From: Methanomicrobiaceae archaeon | GTDB lineage: Archaea; Halobacteriota; Methanomicrobia; Methanomicrobiales; Methanomicrobiaceae | Direction of reading: 5' to 3' | Length of the DNA stretch: 64,000 nucleotides | Assembly (NCBI GenBank): GCA_016926855.1 | Contig: JAFGNT010000018.1 | Coordinates: 62,001-126,000, forward strand | In this document: positions 52,677-61,788 of the stretch, one piece after another | How the letters are laid out: each line of letters begins with the position of its first letter | Numbering within the stretch: position 1 is the stretch's first letter | Translations under genes and position numbers: made by a program | Notes under the pieces: model-generated | Database searches by the model: none | What the model was told of the DNA's origin: nothing | The model's input: only the letters and a program-made list of their open reading frames with translations

Positions 52677-53720
52677 TTAGATGAAGAAGCGGAATGCCAC
52701 CCAGGCTATGACCAGCATGATGACGGAATACTTCAGACCAGCAATGGAGTTCGCTTCACCCATCTGCCCGGCGACAAGCCCTGAAAAGAATCCCTGGATC
52801 ATTGCGGCGTGGGAAAAGAGCCGGGTGTAGAAGAACATGTCGATGCTTGCCCCAAAAGCACCGGCTCCGGCAGTCCCGGTTGCGGAAACCGCAGCGCCCG
52901 CTTCTGCCATCGTCCTGAGAAATGTGCCTGTCATGACGGCAATGACGAAAACAAACACAAAGAATGAAACGATGACAATAATCACGTAAATCAGCATGTT
53001 ATTGCGCCGGTCGGTATCCAGTGTGACGAATTCATAACTGTCAACCGCCGCGGCACGCAGCACTTCGCTGACATCCCCGCCTGCCTTGCTCGCCTTGGCA
53101 ATAAGATCGACACTCCGCTCTGCAAGCGGTGTGGCGAGCCGGGAACCAAAGCGGTAGATTGCATCCACAAACGGCACGTTCCAGGACATCTCCGCATCAA
53201 GGCGCCTGATGTATGGGGTGAGGTGTCCGTATTCACCTCCGGCAACAACGTGGATCGCATTCGGCAGCGTCATGCCACTTTCGTTCATCCCTGCGACGTC
53301 CCGGAAGAAATTAGGAAGCGAAGTTTCAAGATTCCTCTGCCTGCGGGAATATTGGAACTCAAGAATCGCAAGCGGTACAGTAGCAATAAGCACGGAAATA
53401 ACCAGAATGTCGTCGATGAGTGTCGAAGTAAATATAATCCCGATCCCGTATTGGGTCACGAGTGTAAAGAACCCGACAATAAGGACAACAAACGCAAGCG
53501 GCAGCGAGACGATGAGGATATTCTGCGGGCTTTCCGTCAGGACTTCAATGGGGTGCGCCTTAAGGCGGTTCACTCCGATGCGGTGTTTCCGCAGAAAATC
53601 GATTTTATCGATAATATGCCTCTCATCCCGTTCTAATTCGCTAATCTGGGTTTCCGAAATGTCCTGTTTCCGAAAACCGGTACGATTGAAATAATTGTTC
53701 ATTATATCCTGTAATCGCAT
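52677..53720 (-). CDS. Type II secretion / pilus platform protein (TadC/GspF-like), second
   Basis: A 347-residue polytopic membrane protein. A cytoplasmic N-terminus of about 65 residues is followed by paired membrane helices (about 69-115), a cytoplasmic T2SF domain (about 125-230) with LPNFFRDVAGMNESGMTLPNAI and KAGGDVSEVLRAAA, and several C-terminal helices. It forms the inner-membrane platform with its partner upstream. Such gene pairs next to a GspE/TadA ATPase drive archaeal pili or related filaments. The downstream T9 run suggests it ends the transcript. Confidence 0.88.
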   Translation of the reverse strand: MRLQDIMNNYFNRTGFRKQDISETQISELERDERHIIDKIDFLRKHRIGVNRLKAHPIEVLTESPQNILIVSLPLAFVVLIVGFFTLVTQYGIGIIFTSTLIDDILVISVLIATVPLAILEFQYSRRQRNLETSLPNFFRDVAGMNESGMTLPNAIHVVAGGEYGHLTPYIRRLDAEMSWNVPFVDAIYRFGSRLATPLAERSVDLIAKASKAGGDVSEVLRAAAVDSYEFVTLDTDRRNNMLIYVIIVIVSFFVFVFVIAVMTGTFLRTMAEAGAAVSATGTAGAGAFGASIDMFFYTRLFSHAAMIQGFFSGLVAGQMGEANSIAGLKYSVIMLVIAWVAFRFFI

Positions 53721-53721
53721 C

Positions 53722-54645
53722 TCACACCTCCGGAGTCATCGAACTGATCAGTATGATGAACATGAAACTCCCGAATGGTATAACCCCGTAAATTACTGCA
53801 TAGAGGAAGAACGGGTCGCTCTCACCGCTGATCGTAGACATGATCGACTGGAGAATGATCAGGAACAGTGTGCCTGCAACAAGTGCCGTTACATATGACT
53901 CGGAGATAAGGCCGAGTGTCTCCAGAAATGTCTTCTGCGTCTGCCGGTTCTCAAGCGAATACTGCTGCGCTTTCGTGCGAAAGTACTCGGTCAGGTTGCT
54001 ACCGCTCGAGATGCTTGCCATGGCACCCTGAAAGAAATCCTTCATCCGCATACTCGGCGTATAAACACCACCAATCCGAAGGGCGTCTATCAGATCCTTT
54101 CCGAAAATATCGATTTCACGTGCAACATACCGGGCTTCAACAGCGCTCTCACCATAGATGGTGCTTTCCCCGAGCAGGCGGAAGACTTCGGCGGGTGTAA
54201 TACCCGCAGTTGACATCGCCGTGACATAGTTTATGGCGTAGGGAAGCGTCGCATCGATATTCCTTCTCCGCTCCCCTGCAAGAATGCCCGGATAGAGCAT
54301 ATAGATAAGATAAGTAATCCCCCCGAAAACACACAGCGAAAAGATAACGATCACGATAGTGCCAAAGAGGAGCCGGAGATCTGACAAGGCGACGATAAAC
54401 TCGGGCAACTGCCCCTGATACTTAATCATTTCCGGAATTTTCAGCAGATACGAGACGATGCCGATGAATAACGCGGCAACGAGGCCCACCAGTATAGACG
54501 TGACATAGGCGGTTGAGAGGTACGCCTCGAAAGGGATCTTCATCCGCGCCCCCATCATGTCGTTTCGCAGGCTGAGATAATCAGCCCGTTTCACCTTCAT
54601 CCGGTTGCCGATAATGTTGAAACAAAATCGTTCATAACTATTCAT
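53722..54645 (-). CDS. Type II secretion / pilus platform protein (TadB/GspF-like), first
   Basis: A 307-residue membrane protein starting at MNSYERFCFNIIGNRM. Helices occur near 48-70 and 98-130, then a cytoplasmic T2SF domain with ATLPYAINYVTAMSTAGITPAEVFRLLGE and FFQGAMASISSGSNLTEYFRTKA, and two C-terminal helices. It overlaps the ATPase gene by 8 bases and is one base from the second platform gene, so the three are made together. ATG 54645 is chosen over an in-frame start at 54663. Confidence 0.88.
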   Translation of the reverse strand: MNSYERFCFNIIGNRMKVKRADYLSLRNDMMGARMKIPFEAYLSTAYVTSILVGLVAALFIGIVSYLLKIPEMIKYQGQLPEFIVALSDLRLLFGTIVIVIFSLCVFGGITYLIYMLYPGILAGERRRNIDATLPYAINYVTAMSTAGITPAEVFRLLGESTIYGESAVEARYVAREIDIFGKDLIDALRIGGVYTPSMRMKDFFQGAMASISSGSNLTEYFRTKAQQYSLENRQTQKTFLETLGLISESYVTALVAGTLFLIILQSIMSTISGESDPFFLYAVIYGVIPFGSFMFIILISSMTPEV

Positions 54646-57112
54646 ACAGGTCACCCCTGACAATCTCCATGACTGCCTCAGGATCGCGGTAATACGAGAT
54701 CAGTACCTTGGAAACATCCTTGTAGTGACGCAGCTTCTTGATGCGCATCCATTCGAGGATTTCCTGCCGCCTCTTCAATTCCTCACGCATCCGTGCTTCG
54801 CTCCATCCCCGCTCTTCCATGACCTCCTCAAGAATGTAGGATTTCCCGGAATAACGTATCTCATCAGTCGCCGCATTCCATTTGAACACCTCGTTTGTGA
54901 TCAGCTCATTGGTACGGGGATCGATGTCAAGAATTTCGATCAGCGCCTTGTTTCTGCGGATTCTCTGGCCGCCAATCCGGGCCTGCACCTGGATACTGAC
55001 CAGATCGAGTGCTGTGAGCATGTTCCGCGGAACATTCAGCGGCGGGTTTTCCAGACGGTGCACGGCACTCGAAACCGAGTCCGCATGCATGGTAGCGTAC
55101 GTGACGTGGCCGGTACTCATTGCCTGGAAGAGCGTCTGCGCCTCCTGGCCACGGACCTCGCCCACCAGGATATATTCGGGGCGTTGTCGCAGTGCGGCAC
55201 GGAGCAGCTCGTACATATCTATCGAGCCCTTACCCGCCGAGTCGAAGGATTCCCGCGTTACACTCGGGATCCAGTTCGGGTGGGGAAGTTTGAGTTCCCG
55301 TGTATCCTCAAGCGTGACGATTTTCGCGAGCGGAGGGATGAAGAGGGAGATAGCATTGAGGGACGTTGTCTTCCCCGATGCCGTCCCCCCGCAGAAAATG
55401 CATGATTTCCCGTTCTCGACGGCAAGCCAGATGAATGCGATCGAGAGGGGGGAGAATGTCGACCATTCGATCAGGTCCGTCGGTGTGATCGGTTCGTCAC
55501 GGAATTTTCGGATAGTAAATGTCGAACCATGAGCCGTCACTTCCTGTCCGAGGGTCATCTGGATACGCGAACCGTCGCTCATGGTCGCATCGAGCATCGG
55601 CTCTGCAATGGAGATATACTTCCCCGCCCGCTGGGCAAGTTTGGTAACGAAACTGTCAAGCCCGATCGCATCGGTGTACATCAGGCTCGTCTGGATTGAT
55701 TCGTAACTGGTGTGATAGATAAATAGGGGCGTGTTCAGGCCGTCACACGAGATATCCTCGATATATTTATCGTGCATGACCGGATCGATCAGCCCATCTC
55801 CAAGGAAAGCCTTCTCGATGTTGTAGAGGACCTTTTCCCGGCCTGCCGGACTGAGTTTAATCCCGTAATCGACAATGATCTCATCGATCGCATCACGAAG
55901 GGCCTTTCGTGCCGATTCGCGCGTCATATCCTTCGTATTGACATCAAGCGTCTCAAACAGCCGCTGCTGGAGTTCGAGAATGAGTTCGGACTCAGCGGGA
56001 GTCAGTTCCGGCTCGATAACCTTGTAGAGGTATGTGTGGTTCGTGTTATCGTAGATAATCCGGACATAGGCAAAGGGCTCGTTTACCGGGTAGAGTTCCA
56101 CTTCCTCCTGTCCGGCCGTGGATTCGAACGAGAGATCGACAAGCGGTCCGTGGATACCCGGCTGATACTCGATGATCTTGCTCCGTTCCTTGGAGCCGGG
56201 TTTCATTCCCTTCAGGAATCCGAGTGCACCCAGGCCCTTTTTCTCCTCTTCTTTTCCAACATTAATCCCGCCGAAATCCGGTTCCTCTACACCGTCTGTG
56301 GGAAATACGGGTTTCCAGATTTCATCGATTTCCGAGAGCACGCTGCTCTTGTCGACGAGATCAAAGGCACTTGAAGTAGTAAGATGGAGTTCTTCGACCT
56401 CAAACGTTGCGCCACGGGGGAGGATCATGTTTGCATAGTCGTCAACTTCGTCGACTGTCACAACGCCTTCAGTTTCCACCGTTCCTTCGTCCTTATCGGA
56501 CCATCGTGTTTTTTGTGCTTCATCGGATGGCTGAGATAATCCCGGAGTTTTACTGACATCCGCGCCGAGAACATCCTCAATAATGCCTGCTTCCAAATCT
56601 CTGGGCGGCGCAAATCCCTCAGTCGCCTCGTCATGGGAGCTGATGAGGTCGTCGATAAGGGAACGGAAGGTCTCTTCGTCCTCCACGGGCTGCTCATCAG
56701 GATCCGGGACAGACTTATTTTCTGGCTCTATCACGGGCTGCTCATCAGGATCCGGGACAGACTCATCTTCAGGCTCTATCACGGGCTGCTCTTCAGTCTG
56801 CGGTTCCGTCATTTCGGGCTGCCCGGGCTTGGATGGAGTGTCCCCTGATTCGAAGCTCTTCATCTTCCTGACAAGACTGCCGAGTTTACTCCGCGCATCG
56901 TCGGAATCCTGCTCCCCAGGCTCGCCGGAAATCAGCACAGGCGATTCCGACTCCGTTTCCTCAGACTGGGTTTCCCCACCGGCAACCAGGTCGCCCCAGG
57001 AAACATCACGATTTGGGGCGGTGCTGTCCGCCGTTTCTCCGGCCGTCGGTGTCTTTTCTTCCTTCTGTCTGATTTTTCGAATGATATCGCTCAATGATCT
57101 TTTTTCATTCAT
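54638..57112 (-). CDS. Type II/IV secretion system ATPase with long acidic N-terminus
   Basis: An 824-residue GspE/TadA-type motor ATPase. Residues 1 to about 300 are acidic, low-complexity and contain a 16-residue tandem repeat (VIEPEDESVPDPDEQP type). The catalytic part follows: helical N domain, GTASGKTTSLNAISLF (Walker A), LEDTRELKLPHPNW, RPEYILVGEVRGQEAQTLFQAMSTGH (Walker B and His box) and a conserved arginine-rich C-terminus. It powers assembly or retraction of a filament with the two downstream platform proteins. The unusual acidic extension may be an interaction arm. It overlaps the upstream PATAN-like gene by 8 bases. Confidence 0.9.
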   Translation of the reverse strand: MNEKRSLSDIIRKIRQKEEKTPTAGETADSTAPNRDVSWGDLVAGGETQSEETESESPVLISGEPGEQDSDDARSKLGSLVRKMKSFESGDTPSKPGQPEMTEPQTEEQPVIEPEDESVPDPDEQPVIEPENKSVPDPDEQPVEDEETFRSLIDDLISSHDEATEGFAPPRDLEAGIIEDVLGADVSKTPGLSQPSDEAQKTRWSDKDEGTVETEGVVTVDEVDDYANMILPRGATFEVEELHLTTSSAFDLVDKSSVLSEIDEIWKPVFPTDGVEEPDFGGINVGKEEEKKGLGALGFLKGMKPGSKERSKIIEYQPGIHGPLVDLSFESTAGQEEVELYPVNEPFAYVRIIYDNTNHTYLYKVIEPELTPAESELILELQQRLFETLDVNTKDMTRESARKALRDAIDEIIVDYGIKLSPAGREKVLYNIEKAFLGDGLIDPVMHDKYIEDISCDGLNTPLFIYHTSYESIQTSLMYTDAIGLDSFVTKLAQRAGKYISIAEPMLDATMSDGSRIQMTLGQEVTAHGSTFTIRKFRDEPITPTDLIEWSTFSPLSIAFIWLAVENGKSCIFCGGTASGKTTSLNAISLFIPPLAKIVTLEDTRELKLPHPNWIPSVTRESFDSAGKGSIDMYELLRAALRQRPEYILVGEVRGQEAQTLFQAMSTGHVTYATMHADSVSSAVHRLENPPLNVPRNMLTALDLVSIQVQARIGGQRIRRNKALIEILDIDPRTNELITNEVFKWNAATDEIRYSGKSYILEEVMEERGWSEARMREELKRRQEILEWMRIKKLRHYKDVSKVLISYYRDPEAVMEIVRGDLYE
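56684..56796 (-). repeat. 48-bp in-frame tandem repeat inside the secretion ATPase
   Basis: About 2.4 copies of a 48-bp unit start at 56684, 56732 and 56780; the first two differ at only a few positions. It encodes a 16-residue acidic, proline-rich repeat in the N-terminal arm. Recent slippage duplication within a disordered region is the simplest reading. Confidence 0.85.
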
Positions 57113-57737
57113 TTTCCGCACTCCCCCCAATATCTATTACTGATTCAGAATATCTTTCATGGAAATCTACGACAAACCTGCTGACAGACTGCGACCGGTC
57201 TTCGACAACGCAGTCATACATGCCATTTACCAGCTTGAAGCATACTTTCCCGTCGACCGTTGTCATATCGCTCGCAAGCACCTGCCTGCCTTTCCGGATC
57301 GAGACCCTCATGCCTGACTGCACCATATCGCCCTTTTTTACAACAATGCAGATTTGCCCAAGTGTTTGCTTGTTGCCACCAATGGTGGGCAGATCTACTG
57401 AGAGCTGCTTTCTGAGATGGCTTTTTTCGTATATTTTACACCGTGCCGCAAGGGATTCCCCGAACTTCGGATCAATTAAAAACAACTTGAAGACCTCGTT
57501 GTGTTCCAACAGGTACACAGCCTTGTCACCAAAAAGCATCCCGGTATCGTCAATAAGGGTCGCGCCTTCCGGTTCACCGTTCACGAAGACGAGAATGAAA
57601 TTTTCTCTCCCTTTCTCCGCAAGTGCCAGTCCGCTCTGCCGGTTTTCGCGCATATATCCGAGCAATACATCAAATGCAAAGTTACCGGCATATTTTGAAC
57701 TGCTGATTACCTTATCAAAAAGATCAGAAATATGCAT
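57105..57737 (-). CDS. PATAN-like domain protein with beta-sandwich tail
   Basis: A 210-residue soluble protein. Residues about 10-100 (FAFDVLLGYMRENRQSGLALAEKG, ILVFVNGEPEGATLIDD, GDKAVYLLE) resemble the PATAN/DUF4388 effector-type domain also suggested in two other proteins of this region. Residues about 120-205 (VVKKGDMVQSGMRVSIRKGRQVL...DGKVCFKLVNGMYDCVV) look like a carboxypeptidase-regulatory-like beta sandwich. Function unknown. ATG 57737 with GGAG upstream; overlap with the ATPase gene ties it to the secretion motor. Domain assignments are by pattern and tentative. Confidence 0.65.
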   Translation of the reverse strand: MHISDLFDKVISSSKYAGNFAFDVLLGYMRENRQSGLALAEKGRENFILVFVNGEPEGATLIDDTGMLFGDKAVYLLEHNEVFKLFLIDPKFGESLAARCKIYEKSHLRKQLSVDLPTIGGNKQTLGQICIVVKKGDMVQSGMRVSIRKGRQVLASDMTTVDGKVCFKLVNGMYDCVVEDRSQSVSRFVVDFHERYSESVIDIGGSAENE

Positions 57738-57823
57738 ATACACCACTCCGGACTGTTATCCCTGAAGTATCACTTCGCCGCGATCCACCATGTGCGGACA
57801 GATTCCTGTCCATGGACGCCGTG

Positions 57824-57834
57824 TTTTTTATACT
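57824..57834 (-). promoter_or_regulatory. Internal TATA box ahead of PATAN-secretion genes
   Basis: AGTATAAAAAA on the minus strand in the 136-base gap (57738-57873) would start transcription near 57800, giving a leader of about 60 bases before ATG 57737. The secretion genes could thus be expressed separately from the hydrogenase genes upstream as well as by read-through. No terminator T-run stands out in the gap. Confidence 0.5.
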
Positions 57835-57873
57835 GAACGTGGTTCGGTTCGTCATGTCCCTTTCACAACCTCA

Positions 57874-58536
57874 TTACTGTACACTCTTCAGCGCCATTCT
57901 TATAAGGCCAAGATTTGCATCCGCTGCCGTATGGACACAGACAAATAGGTCTCCTAACGGTGCGATGATGAATTTGCCTGCCCGTGTTTCGAGGATGAGC
58001 TGATCAAGATCTCCAAATCCAAGATCGTGTGCAATGAGAGTGCCCTCCTTGAGAAGATCTTCGGCAATCGCCGATACGTGCTCGAAGTCACCTTTTCCGA
58101 CTGACTGTACGGGAAATCCTTCAAAAAAAGCCGACACGGTGATCACACCGGGCTGCCGGACAATCCGGCGCAACTTCTCATCGTCCATGACCTCCGGACT
58201 TTTATTTTTTGCATTCGCACTCCCGGAAACAGCCCAGTCGTCTGCGATCGCCCGTTCATGCATTTCCGAGAGTTCTCCGTGCTCGATAATCTGCAGGTGC
58301 CATTCGAGAAGGGGTTTTGCCCGGAGGAAGTCAACGGCGGACTCGCCCGCATAGAGATTGTAGTCGTCCTTGAAATACGCCGCAAGGATCTCCCCATTCT
58401 CTATCAGGAAAACTCCCCTCCCGCCAAAACCGGTGACCTGCACGCATGCGGCGACATCGGCGGTATTCACCAGCAATTCGCTGACAGGGCACTGAATAGT
58501 ATCCCCTGGTTTACATTCGGACTCCATCGGCGTCAC
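57874..58536 (-). CDS. PATAN-like plus roadblock/LC7 domain protein
   Basis: A 220-residue protein. The N-terminal half (about 15-105: CVQVTGFGGRGVFLIENGEILAAYFKDD, GESAVDFLRAKPLLEWHL) has the PATAN-like pattern; the C-terminal half (about 122-220: LRRIVRQPGVITVSAFFEGFPVQSVG...KFIIAPLGDLFVCVHTAADANLGLIRMAL) is a roadblock/LC7 domain, a dimeric platform that often regulates small Ras-like GTPases. The start GTG 58536 overlaps the stop of the upstream roadblock gene (GTGA). Role in hydrogenase signalling or in the motor is inferred from position. Confidence 0.75.
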   Translation of the reverse strand: MTPMESECKPGDTIQCPVSELLVNTADVAACVQVTGFGGRGVFLIENGEILAAYFKDDYNLYAGESAVDFLRAKPLLEWHLQIIEHGELSEMHERAIADDWAVSGSANAKNKSPEVMDDEKLRRIVRQPGVITVSAFFEGFPVQSVGKGDFEHVSAIAEDLLKEGTLIAHDLGFGDLDQLILETRAGKFIIAPLGDLFVCVHTAADANLGLIRMALKSVQ

Positions 58537-58880
58537 AACGCTGCAATAATCCGTTCGCGGTTTTTCTTGAGTTCATATCGGATACGACCAATATTCACTT
58601 CTTTTTCCGAAACGATCGCAATCAGTTCATCCTCGGAGAGGGGGGAGAGCAGGATGGGGCCGTTTTCGTATTCCACCATCATCTGGGCCATTTCCCCTTT
58701 TCCAAGCTCGGTACCCATCGCCTCAGACGTCCCCATTCCGGTGGATGCCATTGCACCAAGTGCTTCCGTGTCGATAGAACCTGTTTCAGCGCTCTCGATC
58801 ACGAATCCGTCCCGTCCTACAACCACTGCGGCCGAAACACCGTCGAGGCGTAAAAATTCACTTAAAATCTGTTTTAGCAT
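58533..58880 (-). CDS. Roadblock/LC7 domain protein (hydrogenase-linked)
   Basis: A 115-residue single-domain protein: MLKQILSEFLRLDGVSAAVVVGRDGFVIES, then an SSEAMGTELG-type helix (GTSEAMGTELGKGEMAQMM), ILLSPLSEDELIAIVSE and a C-terminal NIGRIRYELKKNRERI. It is MglB/roadblock-like. The same C-terminal NIGRIRYELKKN occurs in the plus-strand roadblock protein at 62921, so the two are close paralogues. It follows the hydrogenase large subunit by 14 bases. Confidence 0.88.
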   Translation of the reverse strand: MLKQILSEFLRLDGVSAAVVVGRDGFVIESAETGSIDTEALGAMASTGMGTSEAMGTELGKGEMAQMMVEYENGPILLSPLSEDELIAIVSEKEVNIGRIRYELKKNRERIIAAL

Positions 58881-58894
58881 TGAGTCACACCCGA

Positions 58895-60301
58895 TTAATC
58901 ACTCTCTGTTTTTAGTCTGGTTCTAGTATTTTCTGGAATGATTTCAATGGAAAGGGGCATCCTCCCGATAGCATGGGTTGCACAGGAGATGCACGGGTCA
59001 TAGGCCCGGATGACCATTTCGATTCGGTTGGCGGCATCGTCAGCAAGGGCGCCATTTTTGACGACCCTGCGGGCGACGTCTTCCACACCCCGGTCCATCG
59101 CATAGTTATTCTGGCAGGTTGCGACGATCAGGTTGCATTTTTCGATGAAACCCCTGTCATCGACCGTGTAATCATGGATGAGAGTTCCCCGGGGGGCCTC
59201 GATGATTCCGACACCCCGGTGGTTTTGCACCGCACCCACAGGCACCCGGATGTCATTCCGGGTTATTGAGGGATCGGAGAGATACTCGACTGCCTTCTCC
59301 GTGGCTCCGAGAAACTCCACATACCGGGCAATATTATAGGCAAGCGTTGTCTGAATTGGCTGAACGAATCTGCCAAATCCTGATCGGTATTCCTGAAGCG
59401 CCGCGTCGGCTTGATCCGTTCCCATGCGCTCAACGATATTGAGGCGGGCAAGCGGTCCGACACGGTAATACTCACCTGATTTTAACCGGGCAAACTTCAG
59501 GTATGACCAGTCCTCGGAATATTCTTCAATGTGATCCAGATATCCCGGGCCCGAAAAAGAGCCGCTTACATTCCCGTCACTGCCGAGAATTGTAGCGGGC
59601 CCTTCCGTAAAGGAGAACGCACCGTCAGAGGCCATCCCCATGAAAGCCGTGTCAACCGATCCAAAGGTGAGATCGGTTTCGTCAAGGAGCGCTCGTGCCG
59701 TTTCCCAACCCTGGAATGCGATCTCCTGTGCTTTTTTTGCCATTTCAAGCAATTTTAAGCGCTTTTCCTCGGCGAGGGACTGGGAGATGCCGCCGGGTAT
59801 TGCTGTCGAGGGGTGAATAGGTTTCCCGCCGATTGCTTCGGTCAGGCGCTGGCCAAATTTTCTCACCTCAATTGCAGATTTTGCAATATCGGGCATTTTT
59901 TTGACCAGACCTATCAGATTCCGCTCCGATGCCGACACATCGTGGCCGATTAAAAAGTCGGGAGCGGCAAGCATGAAGAAATGAAGCGAATGGGAATGCA
60001 CATACTGCCCGACCATCAGCAGCTCACGCAGCGTGCGTGCCGTCTCCGGAGGTTCGGCCCCGAAGATCTGGTCACATGCCTTCGCGGCCGCAATGTGGTG
60101 TGATGTGGGGCAGATGCCGCATATCCGGGGAGTGATCCTCGGCGCTTCCTCAATCGCGGATCCAATCAGGAATTTTTCAAACCCACGGAGTTCCACAACG
60201 TTGAAATGAGCGTGTTCGACATCTCCCTGTTCATCAAGGTGAATGCGCACTTCCGCATGCCCCTCGATCCTCGTCACGGGGCTGATCGTAATCTGTGCCA
60301 T
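58895..60301 (-). CDS. NiFe hydrogenase large subunit, MvhA-like (group 3)
   Basis: A 468-residue catalytic subunit. The N-terminal nickel ligands lie in RICGICPTSHH (Cys61, Cys64) and the C-terminal ones in DPCISCATH (Cys437, Cys440), both complete; RIEGHAEV, RGFEKFL, HSHSLHFFMLAAPDF and GVGIIEAPRGTLIHDYT resemble MvhA of methanogens. Residues after His443 (about 25) would be removed by a maturation protease. No selenocysteine codon is used. It overlaps the small-subunit stop (TGATG). In classical operons MvhA pairs with MvhG and MvhD and feeds heterodisulfide reductase; mvhD and hdr are absent here. Confidence 0.9.
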   Translation of the reverse strand: MAQITISPVTRIEGHAEVRIHLDEQGDVEHAHFNVVELRGFEKFLIGSAIEEAPRITPRICGICPTSHHIAAAKACDQIFGAEPPETARTLRELLMVGQYVHSHSLHFFMLAAPDFLIGHDVSASERNLIGLVKKMPDIAKSAIEVRKFGQRLTEAIGGKPIHPSTAIPGGISQSLAEEKRLKLLEMAKKAQEIAFQGWETARALLDETDLTFGSVDTAFMGMASDGAFSFTEGPATILGSDGNVSGSFSGPGYLDHIEEYSEDWSYLKFARLKSGEYYRVGPLARLNIVERMGTDQADAALQEYRSGFGRFVQPIQTTLAYNIARYVEFLGATEKAVEYLSDPSITRNDIRVPVGAVQNHRGVGIIEAPRGTLIHDYTVDDRGFIEKCNLIVATCQNNYAMDRGVEDVARRVVKNGALADDAANRIEMVIRAYDPCISCATHAIGRMPLSIEIIPENTRTRLKTESD

Positions 60302-61215
60302 CAGCTTCCCTCCTTGATGAGGTCGCGTATCTTGGTAATCTCCTTGTCCTCCATCACTTCGCTTCCCATGGTAAACGCGTACATCGTATGGGCAACGTCA
60401 TAGAGCTCCCGTTCGATGTCCTTCTCGGGACGGTCGGTCATGTCCGCAATCCTCAGCACCATCATATTGTAGATATCACGGCAGGGTTCACGCAGGATAT
60501 CCAGTGAAGGGCCGTTGCAGCCGTGGCACGGGACATTATTCTTTGGGCACATCGCCCCGCAGCCGCAGAATGTGACGGGGCCGAGGCAGAGGTACCCCTG
60601 TCCGAGCAGGCAGTGCTCGCGTTCGGGCAAACCTTCGTGCCTCCGCTTCAGTGACCAGTTCTCTATCGGGCCCATCGTGCGGTCGCATTCGGAACAGATG
60701 GATTTACGCGACAACGCTACCGGGTCGCCGTTAACCAGAGGGGGAATAATCTGCCTGAGACGCTCCTCCTTGGGCGGGCAACCCGGAATATACCAGTCTA
60801 CCTTGACCAGATCCCCGACCGCGAACGCCCTGTATAAGAAAGGCGGAACATCCGTCGGGATGATATTATCAGGGGAAACCGTATCCACTTCCTGGTACAC
60901 GTACCGGAAGAGCGCCTCCTGGCTCGAGAGCATCGAAAGGCCTGACACTCCGCCGTAGCAGGCACATGTTCCGAGCGCGATGACGGTGTTGGACCTCTCA
61001 CGGATACGCCTGAGCCGTTCCTGATTTTCCTCGTTTCTGACGGCTCCGGTCACAAACGCAATATCTATTCCTTCCGGAGGTTCTTTCACATCCATGAGAA
61101 CCGGCGAATAGACAATCTCCGCTTTTTCGATGATATCGAGAAGTGTTTCGTGCAGATCAAGTATCGCAATGCTACACCCCGAACACCCGGCAAGTTCTTC
61201 AATTGCAATCTTCAT
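60301..61215 (-). CDS. NiFe hydrogenase small subunit, MvhG-like
   Basis: A 304-residue electron-transfer subunit. Proximal cluster ligands are seen in LAGCSGCSIAIL (Cys11, Cys14), GTCACYGG and IPGCPP; medial and distal cluster cysteines in SICSECDRTMGP, HCLLGQGYLCLGPVTFCGCGAMCPKNNVPCHGCNGP. No twin-arginine signal, so cytoplasmic like other group 3 enzymes. It follows the V4R-like gene by 9 bases and overlaps the large subunit. The plus-strand order of events suggests stoichiometric production of both subunits. Confidence 0.9.
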   Translation of the reverse strand: MKIAIEELAGCSGCSIAILDLHETLLDIIEKAEIVYSPVLMDVKEPPEGIDIAFVTGAVRNEENQERLRRIRERSNTVIALGTCACYGGVSGLSMLSSQEALFRYVYQEVDTVSPDNIIPTDVPPFLYRAFAVGDLVKVDWYIPGCPPKEERLRQIIPPLVNGDPVALSRKSICSECDRTMGPIENWSLKRRHEGLPEREHCLLGQGYLCLGPVTFCGCGAMCPKNNVPCHGCNGPSLDILREPCRDIYNMMVLRIADMTDRPEKDIERELYDVAHTMYAFTMGSEVMEDKEITKIRDLIKEGS

Positions 61216-61224
61216 CCCGGCACC

Positions 61225-61788
61225 TCACTTCAGAATCAATTTTTTCAGGCAGGCGTTGGGACCCGTGTGCACAATTTCCAGTTTGGCACGCCGACCGGTG
61301 ATCTCCTCGATTGCGCCAACAACATACCCGCACAGTGTCTGGCATAGTGGCCCGGACTGGGCCTGCCCTATGCGGCGCAATGTCTGCCGGACGATGCAGT
61401 CGTGGAAAACAAGATAAATGAACGTCGACCCGTCCTCCTCTACGATATAATGATCCTTGTCGGAAGGTTTCCAGGGTTCAAATGAATATTGTCCGTACAG
61501 GATATAGGAGAGTTCCCGCAAGGCTTCCTCGACATCGTCTTTTTTCTGAAAATACTTCGCAACTTCATGACCGAATTTTTTACCTGCACGGAATGTGACG
61601 GCATTTGCGCCGCGCCCGGCAATCTCCTCAAGTGAACGGATGATGTACCCGTTCATCTGCATAAGCCCATGAAGCGTCTGCTCCAGTTCCGCGGCGGGCG
61701 GGTTGCATTTCAAGGGCACATCTTCGGTCCTGAAAACCAAATCGTGCTGAAAATTCTGTTTAGATTCCTCAACAAAACTCTTGCTCAT
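61225..61788 (-). CDS. V4R-like (4-vinyl reductase fold) protein
   Basis: A 187-residue soluble protein. Segments FRAGKKFGHEVAKYF, ALRELSYILYGQYSFEPWKP, and the C-terminal SGPLCQTLCGYVVGAIEEITGRRAKLEIVHTGPNACLKKLIL follow the V4R pattern, in which conserved cysteines near the end often bind metal and the fold can bind small hydrophobic molecules. It might sense a ligand or redox state for the hydrogenase. ATG 61788 overlaps the ferredoxin stop (TGATG). Assignment is by pattern, moderately sure. Confidence 0.7.
   Translation of the reverse strand: MSKSFVEESKQNFQHDLVFRTEDVPLKCNPPAAELEQTLHGLMQMNGYIIRSLEEIAGRGANAVTFRAGKKFGHEVAKYFQKKDDVEEALRELSYILYGQYSFEPWKPSDKDHYIVEEDGSTFIYLVFHDCIVRQTLRRIGQAQSGPLCQTLCGYVVGAIEEITGRRAKLEIVHTGPNACLKKLILK

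Noticed and set aside
56684-56796. CRISPR-like repeats
   Set aside because: The repeats are directly adjacent without spacers and stay in frame inside a coding gene.
58895-61215. Selenocysteine-containing hydrogenase
   Set aside because: All nickel and cluster ligand positions are ordinary cysteine codons and no in-frame UGA interrupts either subunit.
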